From the NCBI GenBank assembly GCA_041397775.1, contig JAWKWB010000012.1, positions 62,001 to 126,000 on the forward strand: 64,000 nt of DNA, in the 5' to 3' direction. Source of the DNA: Ga0077555 sp041397775. GTDB taxonomy: Bacteria > Pseudomonadota > Alphaproteobacteria > Rhizobiales > Hyphomicrobiaceae. Positions within the stretch are counted from its first letter, which is position 1. Each line of letters starts with the position of its first letter. Shown one piece after another: positions 53,178 through 62,049 of the stretch. The notes below the pieces were generated by a model. That model did no database searches. It saw only the letters and a program-made list of their open reading frames with translations, and was not told where the DNA came from. The translations under genes and the position numbers were made by a program.

Positions 53178-54560
53178 ATGACCGTGGATCGCCGCCATAT
53201 CGTTACCACTGCCGCAGCCCTCGGCGCGCTCGCTGCGCAGTCGAGCGCACATGCCAAGGCTGGCCCGCGCGCAAAGGCCCCGGAAAAGGCACGCGATGCG
53301 GCTTCATCGGCAACGCTCGGTGTCGTTCCCGACAGCCCCGACGACCAATCGGCTGCTCTGCAAGCTGCCATCGACAAGGCAGCGGAGCGCGGCGTGGCGC
53401 TCGCGCTGGCGCCGGGACGCTATCGCGCGCGCGGCCTCAGCCTGCGCGAAGGGAGCCACATCTACGGCACGGCGGGGCGCACGGTCCTGGCCATGACGAC
53501 CGATGGCACTTTGATCACGGCGGACCGGGCGCACAAGGCGCGGCTCGACGGCCTCGTCTTGGAAGGCACGGGGCAGCCCACGGCGGGCGCTCATGCCGCC
53601 CTCGTCATGCTCGACGCCAGTCGCGACATCGTGCTGGCAAATCTCGAGGTGACGGCAAGCCGCGCCAACGGCATCGCCCTGACCGGCTGCTCGGGCACCG
53701 TCCGGGACTGCCGCGTGCGCCTTGCCGCGCAGGCGGGGATCATATCCCTCGACGCGGAGGGGCTGGAGATCGTCCACAACACCGTCGCCGACTGTGCCAA
53801 CAACGGCATTCTCGTGTGGCGCTCCCGCGCCGGCGAGGACGGCACGATCATCGCCAACAATCGCGTCACGGCGATCCGCGCGGCGGCGGGCGGCAGCGGT
53901 CAGAACGGCAACGGCATCAACGTCTTTCGCGCGGGCAACGTACTCGTGACGGGGAACCGCATCACCGATTGCGCCTATACGGCGATCCGCGGCAATGCGG
54001 CGTCCAACATCCAGATGGTCGCCAACAACTGCCAGCGGCTGGGCGAGGTTGCGCTCTATGCCGAGTTCGGATTCGAGGGGGCGCTCGTCTCGGGCAATCT
54101 CGTCGACGGCGCGGCGACGGGGATCGCCGTCACCAACTTCAACGAAGGCGGGCGTCTCGCCGTCGTGCAGGGCAACCTCATCCGCAATCTCGTGCGGCGC
54201 GAGCACGAGCCGGTCGACAAGCGCGGCGAAGGCATCGGCGTGGAGGCCGACGCGGTCGTCACGGGCAACACGATCGAGAATGCGCCCACGGCCGGGATCG
54301 TGATCGGCTGGGGTCGCTACATGCGCGAGGTCGTCGCGACGTCGAACGTCATCCGGCAAGCGCGCGTCGGCATCATGATCACGCGCGATCCGGACGCAGG
54401 AGCCGCGCTCGTTGCGCAGAACATGATCTCGGGCGCGCGCGAGGGTGCCATCCGCGCCATGGACAAGGGCGTCCTGGTCGGTCCCGACCTCGCCATCGCC
54501 GGCACCCAGTCGAGCCGCATCAGCATCACCGGCAACGTGAGCCTTCCGGCGGCCGGTTGA
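53178..54560 (+). CDS. TAT-exported repetitive parallel beta-helix protein (TIGR03808-like)
   Basis: A 460-residue protein with a twin-arginine-type N-terminus (VDRRHIVTTAAALGALAAQ) and a body made of right-handed beta-helix rungs with recurring N-x-(I/V) steps (IVHNTVADCANNGILVW, VLVTGNRITDCAYTAI, ALVSGNLVDGAATGIAV). This matches the TIGR03808 TAT-translocated repetitive family described in Rhizobiales. Function unknown; the fold is shared with polysaccharide lyases and surface proteins. It is convergent with the next amidase gene. Confidence 0.82.
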   Translation: MTVDRRHIVTTAAALGALAAQSSAHAKAGPRAKAPEKARDAASSATLGVVPDSPDDQSAALQAAIDKAAERGVALALAPGRYRARGLSLREGSHIYGTAGRTVLAMTTDGTLITADRAHKARLDGLVLEGTGQPTAGAHAALVMLDASRDIVLANLEVTASRANGIALTGCSGTVRDCRVRLAAQAGIISLDAEGLEIVHNTVADCANNGILVWRSRAGEDGTIIANNRVTAIRAAAGGSGQNGNGINVFRAGNVLVTGNRITDCAYTAIRGNAASNIQMVANNCQRLGEVALYAEFGFEGALVSGNLVDGAATGIAVTNFNEGGRLAVVQGNLIRNLVRREHEPVDKRGEGIGVEADAVVTGNTIENAPTAGIVIGWGRYMREVVATSNVIRQARVGIMITRDPDAGAALVAQNMISGAREGAIRAMDKGVLVGPDLAIAGTQSSRISITGNVSLPAAG

Positions 54561-54582
54561 GCCGGCCGCCGCGCGGCAGTGC

Positions 54583-56082
54583 TCAGCCCATCTCGGAGCG
54601 CACGGGCGGGTGCGTGACGATCGACTTCAACTCCGGGGTGGGTGTCCGCAGCTTCGACAGGTCCGGGCGTGGGCGCTTCAGCGCGGCGATGCGCGAGAAG
54701 GCCTGCTCCATGGCGTTGGCGGCTGAGAGCAGCGCGCCATCCTCGCGCATGCGGCCGATGACCTGCAGGCCGAACGGCATGCCTTTGTGATCGACGCCAG
54801 CGGGCAGCGAGATGGCGGGGTTGTTCACGATGGTGATGAAGTAGGTGGGCGCCAGCCAATGGTAGTAGTTGCGCAGCGGCTTGCCGTCCATCTCGGCCAG
54901 ATAGAGATTGGTCCAGGGAAACGGCGTCACGGGGACCGTCGGCGCGAGGACCAGATCGTAGTCCCGGAACGTCTCCTGGAAGCGGCGATAGATGCGCGTC
55001 TGCTCGGCCTCCGCCCAGGCAACGTCGGCCAGCGACATCTTGGCGCCGAGCTCATAGTTGGCGCGGATGTTGGGGCCGAGCAGCTCGCGGTCCTTCTCGT
55101 ATTGCTCCTGGTAGCGCTGCACGAAGGCCAGTGCGCGCAACACGTCGAAGCAACGGTCGGCCTCGCCGAAGTCGAAGCGCACCTCGTCGCACGCCTTGAA
55201 GAGGTGCTGCATCTTCGACACGCGGTCGCGCATCACCTGGCGGATCGGCTGCTCCACCGGGCATTGACCGAAGTCCTCCGTCCAGGCGACGCGCAGGCGG
55301 CCGAGATCGACGTCGGCCGGCTGGCCCAGGGCCTTGGGATCGAGCGGGAAGCTCAGAGGGTCGATGGCGTCGAGGCCCGCCTGGGCGGCCAGGAGCTGGC
55401 AGGTGTCGCCGACCGTGCGGCCCATGGGACCGATGACCGAGATGTTGGCCCAGCCGCGCGTGGCCTTGGAGTTGGGCACGACGCCGGGCGAAGGACGGAA
55501 CCCGACGACGCCGTTGATGGCGGCGGGAATGCGCAGTGAGCCGCCCGTGTCGGAGCCGGTGCAGACGGGCAGCATGTCGGTTGCCAGCGCCACGGCGGAA
55601 CCGCCGGAGGAGCCGCCGGCGTTGAGCGTGGGGTCGAACGGGTTGCCCGTCGCGCCCCACACGGGATTGCGGCTGTTGGCGCCGGCCCCGAACTCCGGCA
55701 CGTTGGTCTTGGCGACGATGAGCGCGCCGGCCGCCCGCACGCGGGCCACCATCGTGTTGTCTGCGGCGGGAACGTGGTCCTTGTAGAGCGGCGAGCCCAT
55801 CGTCGTCAGAAGCCCCGCGGTCTCCTCGAGATCCTTGATGCCTGTGGGAAGGCCATGGAGAAGCCCCAGCTCGGCGCCGTCCAGCGCCGCCTTTTCGGCG
55901 ACCTTGGCGGCCTTGCGCGCCTGGGCATAGGCCGTCGCGGTGACGGCGTTGACCGCGGGATTGACGGCAGCGATGCGCTCGATACAGGCTTCGAGCAGCT
56001 CGACCGGCGAGATCTCCTTGGCGCCGATCCGGCGGCGCAGTTCCAGGGAGGAAAGGGCGAGCATCTCGTCATTCACAGACAT
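54583..56082 (-). CDS. Amidase (amidase-signature family)
   Basis: A 499-residue amidase with the Ser-cisSer-Lys triad: Lys in PTGIKDLEETAGL and the Ser pair in NAGGSSGGSAVALA, then GSDTGGSLRIPAAINGVVGFRPS. It hydrolyses an amide of unknown nature. It is not part of the atz-like operon and differs from AtzE and AtzF in its C-terminal half. I chose the ATG at 56082 (MSVNDEM); upstream in-frame sequence looks non-coding. Confidence 0.88.
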   Translation of the reverse strand: MSVNDEMLALSSLELRRRIGAKEISPVELLEACIERIAAVNPAVNAVTATAYAQARKAAKVAEKAALDGAELGLLHGLPTGIKDLEETAGLLTTMGSPLYKDHVPAADNTMVARVRAAGALIVAKTNVPEFGAGANSRNPVWGATGNPFDPTLNAGGSSGGSAVALATDMLPVCTGSDTGGSLRIPAAINGVVGFRPSPGVVPNSKATRGWANISVIGPMGRTVGDTCQLLAAQAGLDAIDPLSFPLDPKALGQPADVDLGRLRVAWTEDFGQCPVEQPIRQVMRDRVSKMQHLFKACDEVRFDFGEADRCFDVLRALAFVQRYQEQYEKDRELLGPNIRANYELGAKMSLADVAWAEAEQTRIYRRFQETFRDYDLVLAPTVPVTPFPWTNLYLAEMDGKPLRNYYHWLAPTYFITIVNNPAISLPAGVDHKGMPFGLQVIGRMREDGALLSAANAMEQAFSRIAALKRPRPDLSKLRTPTPELKSIVTHPPVRSEMG

Positions 56083-56554
56083 GGGGGCAGGCTCCGGTGC
56101 AGGGATCGAGGACTGTTCGCGCCGCGAACGAAAGCGTCGGGCGACCCTAAGCCGTTTCGTGTGGTGCCGCCAGGAGGTATGCCGCGCGCGTGTCGGTATT
56201 CGCGTGCCGATATACGCTTGGCACCTCGTCGCCGCGTCCGGGAAGCTCCAGAACCGCAGAATCTTCAATCAACCATTTGATTTTTATATTTTTACCAACC
56301 CGCATCGTGCTGCGGATCCGATCCAGGCCTGGGGCGAACGTCGTATGCCCGATCCGCACAATCCTCAGCCAAGCGCCTTGCTTTGACCCGATTCAATCTC
56401 TATGTAGTGGCCATCGATTTTGGCTGGACAATCGGGCCGTATGTCCTAGCGAAGCTGGACGGACGCAAAGACCATCTGAACAAATCGAGCTTTAGGACCT
56501 GCGCGCGCATAGTGCGTTCGTGGGGACCGATCCAACTTGCGACTAGGACTTAGA
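56083..56554. other. Intergenic region and probable long 5' leader of the cold-shock gene
   Basis: About 470 bases between the divergent amidase and csp genes. It contains an AT-rich patch at 56271-56300 (TTTGATTTTTATATTTTTACC region) that may be promoter DNA. Long structured leaders are common for cold-shock genes, but I cannot prove one here. No reading frame stands out. Confidence 0.45.
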
Positions 56555-56764
56555 ATGCAGAACGGTACCGTGAAGTTCTACAACGAGCAAAAGGGCTACG
56601 GCTTCATTCAGCCGGATGACGGCGGCAAGGACGTGTTCGTCCACGCCACCGCCCTGGAGCGTGCTGGCATGTCCCCGCTGCGCGAGGGCCAGAAGGTCGC
56701 GTTCGACACGCAGGCCGACCGCCGCACGGGCAAGATTGCCGTTGGCAACATCAAGGAAGCCTGA
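56555..56764 (+). CDS. Cold-shock domain protein
   Basis: A 69-residue CspA-family nucleic-acid chaperone with RNP1 (KGYGFIQ) and RNP2 (VFVHATAL). It binds single-stranded RNA and DNA. The ATG at 56555 begins the domain (MQNGTVKFYN); an in-frame ATG six codons upstream is less likely. A strong terminator follows. Confidence 0.95.
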   Translation: MQNGTVKFYNEQKGYGFIQPDDGGKDVFVHATALERAGMSPLREGQKVAFDTQADRRTGKIAVGNIKEA

Positions 56765-56799
56765 TCGGCCGACTTGACCGCCTTACGGTCTTTCCACGG

Positions 56800-56834
56800 T
56801 TCAGCCGGATCCCTCGGGGTCCGGCTGAATTGTT
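56800..56834 (+). terminator. Intrinsic terminator after csp
   Basis: Perfect 10-bp stem TTCAGCCGGA (56800-56809) / TCCGGCTGAA (56820-56829) followed by TTGTTTT, 36 bases past the csp stop. Confidence 0.85.
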
Positions 56835-56946
56835 TTCGGGGTCTGCGACAGACGCGGTGGTTGACCGCTTGTCCGGACAAGCGGTCGCGTGCATAAGTCT
56901 TCCGAGCCATCCAGCCGCCATCTGGAGCAAGCGCGAGGAGCCCCCT

Positions 56947-58176
56947 TTGTCCGAGCCGACCCCTGCCGCCAACACCGATGCCCCGCGCCTCAAGCCGTTC
57001 GCCGGCGTCAAGGTGATCGACATCTCGAACTTTCTCGCAGCGCCGATGAGCACCATGTTCTTCGCCGACTTCGGCGCGGACGTGATCAAGATCGAACAGC
57101 CCGGACGCGGCGACGAAGTGCGCTATTGGGGCCGCAACAAGGATGGCGTCGGCCTCTATTTCAAGATCCTGGGACGCGGCAAGCGGTCGGTGACGCTGGA
57201 CCTGCGCAAGCCCTTCGGCGTGGAGGCCGTGAAACGGCTGGTGAAGGACGCCGACATCCTCGTGGAGAACTACCGCACGGGCACGCTGGAGAAGTGGGGC
57301 ATCGGCCCCGACGTGCTGCAGGCGATCAATCCCGGCCTCATCATCGTGCGTGTCACGGGTTTCGGGCAGACCGGTCCCTATCGCGAGCGTCCAGGCTTCG
57401 GCACGCTGGCGGAGGCCTTTGCCGGTTTCGTGCACATCAACGGCGAGCCGGACCGTCCGCCTCTTTTGCCGGGCTTCGGGCTCGCTGATTCGACCACGGG
57501 CCTGATGGCCGCGTTCCTCGCATCTGCGGCGCTGCACGAGAAGCGGCGGTCGGGCAAGGGGCAGATCGTCGATCTCGCCATCTACGAGACGCTTTTCACG
57601 CTGCTCGGCCCGCAGGCCATCGACTTCGACCAGCTCGGCGCCGTCCAGCAGCGCCAGGGCAGCCGCCTGCCCTTCACGGCCCCGCGCAACACCTATCGCA
57701 CCCGGGACGGCAAGTGGGTGTCGATGGCGGGTTCCGCACAGTCGACGTTCGAGCGCATCTGCGCGGCACTCGAAGTGCCCGATCTCGTGAAAGACCCGCG
57801 CTTCAGCGACAACCGCGTGCGGCTCGACAATGCGGCGGCGCTCGACGTCGAATTGCAGGGCGCCATCGGCAAACTCGATTTCGACGAGTTGATGCGGCGT
57901 TTCCTGGCCATCGATGCGCCGGTCGCCCCGGTCAACGACATCGCGCAGATTTTTGCCGATCCGCAATTCCAGGCGCGCGAAAACATCGCGACGGTGGAGG
58001 ACGCCGAATTGGGCGGGCCGGTGCGGATGCAGAACGTGGTCGGGAAATTCTCCGAAACGCCCGGCGAAATTCGTCATGCCGGGCCGCGCATCGGCGAGCA
58101 CAATCGCGAGATCCTCGTTGGCGAACTCGGCTTCACCGAGGACGAGCTGAAAGCAGCGGGGATCGCGCTCGATTGA
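56947..58176 (+). CDS. Class III CoA transferase (CaiB/BaiF family)
   Basis: A 409-residue formyl-CoA/CaiB-type CoA transferase: LKPFAGVKVIDISNFLAAPM, IKIEQPGRGDEVR, the Asp-containing block ENYRTGTLEKWG, and GQTGPYRERPGFG. It moves CoA between carboxylic acids. The start is placed at a TTG (56947) with GAGGAG upstream, since the region before it, though open, is not homologous. It probably supports the acyl-CoA genes to the right. Confidence 0.88.
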   Translation: MSEPTPAANTDAPRLKPFAGVKVIDISNFLAAPMSTMFFADFGADVIKIEQPGRGDEVRYWGRNKDGVGLYFKILGRGKRSVTLDLRKPFGVEAVKRLVKDADILVENYRTGTLEKWGIGPDVLQAINPGLIIVRVTGFGQTGPYRERPGFGTLAEAFAGFVHINGEPDRPPLLPGFGLADSTTGLMAAFLASAALHEKRRSGKGQIVDLAIYETLFTLLGPQAIDFDQLGAVQQRQGSRLPFTAPRNTYRTRDGKWVSMAGSAQSTFERICAALEVPDLVKDPRFSDNRVRLDNAAALDVELQGAIGKLDFDELMRRFLAIDAPVAPVNDIAQIFADPQFQARENIATVEDAELGGPVRMQNVVGKFSETPGEIRHAGPRIGEHNREILVGELGFTEDELKAAGIALD

Positions 58177-58241
58177 GCACGATCCCCGGGGTCGGCCTTA
58201 CGCTTCGATCGTGACGCGATGCGACGCGACGAAGGCTTCGC

Positions 58242-58547
58242 TTACGGGCAGAACCAGACCGGGCCGACGATGATGCAGCCGCGGCGACGCCAGTCGTGCG
58301 GGCGATGACCATAACGCCGCCAATGCGAGGGAGCCGACCGATAACGCCAGCCCGGGCGATAGTGCGGACGATGGCGGTTGTAGCGATGCCGGCGCCAGTC
58401 GCGGCGATCACGGTATTGAATACTCAACAGGGGCTGTGAGTGCTGTGCTGCGATTTGCGGGGCCGGGCTCTTGGAAACCGGCGCGGCGGTCGCGCTTGTC
58501 CCCGCGAGCGCCAACAGCGTTGCCGCACCGATCAGCGCGGATTTCAT
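58242..58547 (-). CDS. Small exported Arg/Tyr/His-rich protein
   Basis: A 101-residue protein with a Sec signal peptide (MKSALIGAATLLALAGTSATA-A) and a mature part very rich in Arg, His, Tyr and Trp (RRHRYNRHRPHYRPGWRYR), ending in CIIVGPVWFCP with two Cys that could form a disulfide. Similar short basic periplasmic proteins are frequent in Rhizobiales but uncharacterised. It is divergent from the L,D-transpeptidase gene. Confidence 0.7.
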   Translation of the reverse strand: MKSALIGAATLLALAGTSATAAPVSKSPAPQIAAQHSQPLLSIQYRDRRDWRRHRYNRHRPHYRPGWRYRSAPSHWRRYGHRPHDWRRRGCIIVGPVWFCP

Positions 58548-58735
58548 TGTCCCAATCACACGGGCCTCCTTTCGTTGATCCATACAGGCATAATGATTCA
58601 GGAGTTTGCCGGTTCCATGGCCTGCTGGTGTAAATTTCCGAGCAATATCGAATTGGGCCGCGCCATGGGCATGCCACATCCTGGCGATAATCCTCGAACG
58701 AAATAGAAAAAGCGAAACGGTTCCAGGCAAGTCGC

Positions 58736-59479
58736 ATGACGCTGCGAATTCTTTTGCGGGGCATTCTGACGCTCGCCGCGCTGGCCGTCATTGCCCTCGT
58801 CGCCTATTTCGCCGACCTCATGCGGCAACCCGCACCGCGCCGACCGGGGACGCTGTCGGAAATCCGCGCCGAGGTGATCCCGCGCCTGCAGCGGGAGCTG
58901 ACCGCAAAGGATCTGGCGCTCGGCAGCCCAGTCTTCATCAGGATCTTCAAGGCAACCAAGGAGCTGGAAGTCTGGCTGTCGGAGGGGCCGCGCTACCGGC
59001 TCTTCAAGACCTATCCGATCTGCGCCTACTCGGGCACGCTCGGACCGAAGCTGCGCGAGGGCGACGGCCAAGCGCCCGAAGGCTTCTATACGGTGGGGCG
59101 CTCGCAGCTCAATCCTGCCAGCAACTACCACCTGTCGTTCAACCTGGGCTATCCCAACGCGTTCGATCGCGCGCTGGGGCGCACCGGCAGCTTCCTGATG
59201 GTGCACGGGCGCTGCGCATCGGTAGGCTGCTACGCGATGACAGACCCCGGCATCGAGGAGATCTACCTGCTGGTCGAGGCAGCCGTCGCCCGTGGCGGGC
59301 GCAGCGTCCCCGTGCACATCTTCCCGTTTCGCATGACGGGGACGGCGCTGATGCAGCATCGGCAGTCGGAATGGCACGGGTTCTGGTCTATGTTGAAGCC
59401 CGCCTACGATGCCTTCGAGCGCACGCGCACGGTGCCAGCGACGCGCGTTGCCGCAGGCGCCTACATCGTGGCGCCATGA
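58736..59479 (+). CDS. L,D-transpeptidase (YafK/DpaA-like)
   Basis: A 247-residue membrane-anchored protein: one N-terminal helix (about residues 7-25) and a YkuD-type L,D-transpeptidase domain with the catalytic signature MVHGRCASVGCYAMTD (HG-x3-S-x-GC). YafK/DpaA-type members remodel or cleave crosslinks between peptidoglycan and lipoprotein. The stop overlaps a possible upstream start of the next gene (ATGA at 59476). Confidence 0.88.
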   Translation: MTLRILLRGILTLAALAVIALVAYFADLMRQPAPRRPGTLSEIRAEVIPRLQRELTAKDLALGSPVFIRIFKATKELEVWLSEGPRYRLFKTYPICAYSGTLGPKLREGDGQAPEGFYTVGRSQLNPASNYHLSFNLGYPNAFDRALGRTGSFLMVHGRCASVGCYAMTDPGIEEIYLLVEAAVARGGRSVPVHIFPFRMTGTALMQHRQSEWHGFWSMLKPAYDAFERTRTVPATRVAAGAYIVAP

Positions 59480-59511
59480 CCAACGCCCCGTCCCGAGGAT
59501 ACGCGCCCGCA

Positions 59512-60465
59512 ATGCACATTCCTGCCTCCGTCACCATCGTCGACGTCGCACCGCGCGACGGCATCCAGAGCTTTCCGCAGCCCGTCGCGACCGACGTGAA
59601 GGTGGCGATGATCGACCGTCTGTCACAGACGGGCCTGCCGGTCATCGAAGTGACGGGCTTCGCGCATCCGCGCGTCATTCCCAACCTCGCCGATGCCGAG
59701 GAGGTGTGCGCTCGCATCGTGCGCAAGCCCGGCGTCGTCTATCGCGGGCTGGTGCCGAACGCGCGTGGCGCCGAGCGCGCGCTGCCAACGAGGCTCGACG
59801 AGTTGCTGGGCCTCATCACGGTCAGCGCGGCCTACCAGAAGAAGAACCAGAACATGACGCTCGAGGAGGGCGTCGCGGAAGCCATCCGCACGTTCCGCAT
59901 CGCCGACAAGGCGGGCGTCGCGTTCGTCATGGCACTGGGCATGTCGATGTGGTGCCCCTACGAGGGGCCGATTCCGGCGGAGCGCGTTCTCTCGATCCTC
60001 GGCCAATTCCACAACGCGGGCATGCGGCGCTTCTATCTGGCGGGCTCTCTGGGCATGGAGGATCCGCGCATGGTGGGCACGCTGTTCGCCCGTGTGTGCG
60101 AGGCCTATCCCGACGCGGACTTCGGCTATCACGTGCACAACCTCGCGGGCACGGGCACGGCCAACGTGCTCGCTGCGCTCGATGCGGGCGCGACGTTCAT
60201 CGAAGGCGCCATCTGCGGCATCGGCGGCGGCATCGCCATGCCCCGCACCATCGCCTCGGTCGGCAATCTGGCGACCGAGGACATCGTGCACATGCTGAAC
60301 GAGATGGGCGTGAAGACGGGCGTCACGACCGAGGCGATCGCCGCGGCCTCGCGCGACATCGCCAAGCTGCTGGGCATCGAGGCGGGAAGCCATACCGCGC
60401 ACGTGGGCACGCGCGCCGACGTCATGGCAGGCGCGCTGAAGGCCCCGCGCGAACATCCGGCGTGA
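59512..60465 (+). CDS. HMG-CoA lyase-like enzyme lacking the catalytic cysteine loop
   Basis: A 317-residue DRE-TIM barrel aldolase of the HMG-CoA lyase family. VDVAPRDGIQ (Arg/Asp) and YHVHNLAGTG (metal-binding His pair) are present, as is GNLATEDIV. The family signature GLGGCPYA, which carries the catalytic Cys, reads GIGGGIAMP here, so the Cys is missing and the loop is about three residues longer. It may cleave another 3-hydroxy-3-methyl- or related acyl-CoA. The ATG at 59512 is preferred; a start at 59476 overlapping the previous gene is possible. Confidence 0.8.
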   Translation: MHIPASVTIVDVAPRDGIQSFPQPVATDVKVAMIDRLSQTGLPVIEVTGFAHPRVIPNLADAEEVCARIVRKPGVVYRGLVPNARGAERALPTRLDELLGLITVSAAYQKKNQNMTLEEGVAEAIRTFRIADKAGVAFVMALGMSMWCPYEGPIPAERVLSILGQFHNAGMRRFYLAGSLGMEDPRMVGTLFARVCEAYPDADFGYHVHNLAGTGTANVLAALDAGATFIEGAICGIGGGIAMPRTIASVGNLATEDIVHMLNEMGVKTGVTTEAIAAASRDIAKLLGIEAGSHTAHVGTRADVMAGALKAPREHPA

Positions 60466-60509
60466 GCGGGGATGCGGGCGGCATCGACCGCCCGCGCCTC
60501 GATGCAGGT

Positions 60510-61067
60510 TCAGTAGGCGGCTTTGCGCAGCGGATGCTTGTCGAGATACTTCTGGTACTCGGGCTCCACGTCGATCTCAAGGCTGGCCAGTACCCGCACG
60601 ACGGCGTTGTAGAAGCCGGTCGTGATGATGAGATCGACGAGTTGCTCGTTCGTCATGTGCTGCTGCAGCGCGTCGAACGTGGCGTGTGACATGGCGCCGT
60701 CGGCGGTCATCTCGCGCGCGCCGCGGCACACGAGGCTCGAGACGGGATCGAGGTTGCTCGCCTCGCCATCGCTCTCGGCGATCAGTCCCGCGATGTCCTC
60801 ATCGGTGACGCCGAAGTCGTAGCCGATCTTGACGTGGTGGGACCACTCGTAGGGCGACTGCGCCAACCACCCCACCTGCAGGATCGCCAGCTCGCGCAGG
60901 CGCGGATCGGCCTTGCTCTTCCAGCGAATATAGCCGCCGAGCCCCTGGAACGCGCGCAGCGCGCCGGGGCTATGCACGAGTTGCTTGTAGAGCGCGATCT
61001 CGCGCTTCATCAGGTCCTGGTGCTCGGGCGCAAGCTGCGCCTTCTCGATATAGGGCAGGCGAGCCAT
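60510..61067 (-). CDS. Carboxymuconolactone decarboxylase family protein
   Basis: A 185-residue helical AhpD/CMD-fold protein (RLRELAILQVGWLAQSPYEWSHHVKIG). The peroxidatic CxxC of AhpD is absent, so the CMD-like or hydrolase-like branch is more likely. It is the last gene of a minus-strand run (62844 to 60510) with an SDR and an enoyl-CoA hydratase, pointing to breakdown of a cyclic or branched acid. Confidence 0.85.
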   Translation of the reverse strand: MARLPYIEKAQLAPEHQDLMKREIALYKQLVHSPGALRAFQGLGGYIRWKSKADPRLRELAILQVGWLAQSPYEWSHHVKIGYDFGVTDEDIAGLIAESDGEASNLDPVSSLVCRGAREMTADGAMSHATFDALQQHMTNEQLVDLIITTGFYNAVVRVLASLEIDVEPEYQKYLDKHPLRKAAY

Positions 61068-61094
61068 GGGTTGTTTCCTCGATGCTTGTTCTTG

Positions 61095-61937
61095 TCAGTT
61101 CGACGATGGCGCTTCGGGGTCGGTGCGGCTCTCGCGCTCGGGTGCCTGCAGCGTGACGCCGCCGTCGACGACGAGCGTCTGGCCGGTGATGTAGCGGGCG
61201 TGATCCGACATCAGGAAACGCACGGCATTGCCGATATCCCAGCCGGTGCCTTCGATGCCGAGGACGGAGGCCTTGCGCCGGTTGTCGCGCGCATCGGCGG
61301 GCATGCCCACGTTCTCGCGGGCGTAGACCATGGGCGTGTAGACGGGCCCGGGCGCCACGCAGTTGACGCGGATGCCGTCCTTGCCGTGATCGACGGCCAT
61401 CGCCTGCGTCAGGCCGATCACTGCCGCCTTGGTCGTGGTGTAGATGGTGAGGCCGCGCGGGCGCAGCGCTGAGATGGAGGAGATGTTGACGATGGCGCCC
61501 TTGCCCGCGGTCTTCTTCATCGCGGGAATGGCGTGCTTCGATGTCAGGAACATCACCTCGACGTTGACCTGCATCATGCGTTGCCAGGTCGCCTGCGGCT
61601 CGTCGACGACAGTGCCCTTCGACGAGATGCCGATGTTGTTGTCGAGGAAGTCGAGGCGGCCCCAGGTATCGACGGCGGCCTCCACCATGCGCTTGCACTC
61701 GGGCGACCGGGTGAGGTCGGCGCCCAGCGCCAGGGCCGTGCCGCCCTCCTTGGCGATCATGTCGACGGTGTTCTGGGCGAGTTGGCGATCGACATCGACG
61801 ACGAGCACCTTGGTGCCCGCACGCGCCAGCAGCATGGCTGCCGCACGGCCATTTCCGATCCCGTCGCCCTTGGCGCCGCCGCCGGCGACGATGGCAACCT
61901 TGTCGCGCAGTCCAGGGTCGTCGTTGGGAAATGTCAT
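61095..61937 (-). CDS. Short-chain dehydrogenase/reductase
   Basis: A 280-residue SDR: AIVAGGGAKGDGIGNGRAAAML (cofactor loop, with an inserted glycine-rich stretch), DNNIGISSKG, NISSISALR (Ser), YTTTKAA (Tyr/Lys) and QTLVVDGGVTLQ. It probably oxidises a 3-hydroxyacyl-CoA or alcohol in the same pathway as its neighbours. I chose the ATG at 61937. Confidence 0.88.
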   Translation of the reverse strand: MTFPNDDPGLRDKVAIVAGGGAKGDGIGNGRAAAMLLARAGTKVLVVDVDRQLAQNTVDMIAKEGGTALALGADLTRSPECKRMVEAAVDTWGRLDFLDNNIGISSKGTVVDEPQATWQRMMQVNVEVMFLTSKHAIPAMKKTAGKGAIVNISSISALRPRGLTIYTTTKAAVIGLTQAMAVDHGKDGIRVNCVAPGPVYTPMVYARENVGMPADARDNRRKASVLGIEGTGWDIGNAVRFLMSDHARYITGQTLVVDGGVTLQAPERESRTDPEAPSSN

Positions 61938-62049
61938 GGGCCGCGGCTCCTTCCGGGCGGACGTCGGGGACGGGGTATCGGCGGTCGTCAGGCGTGGAGC
62001 GGGGCGAGGGCTTGCGCAGCGTGCCGGCAAGCCGCCGCCCCTGGTCTTG

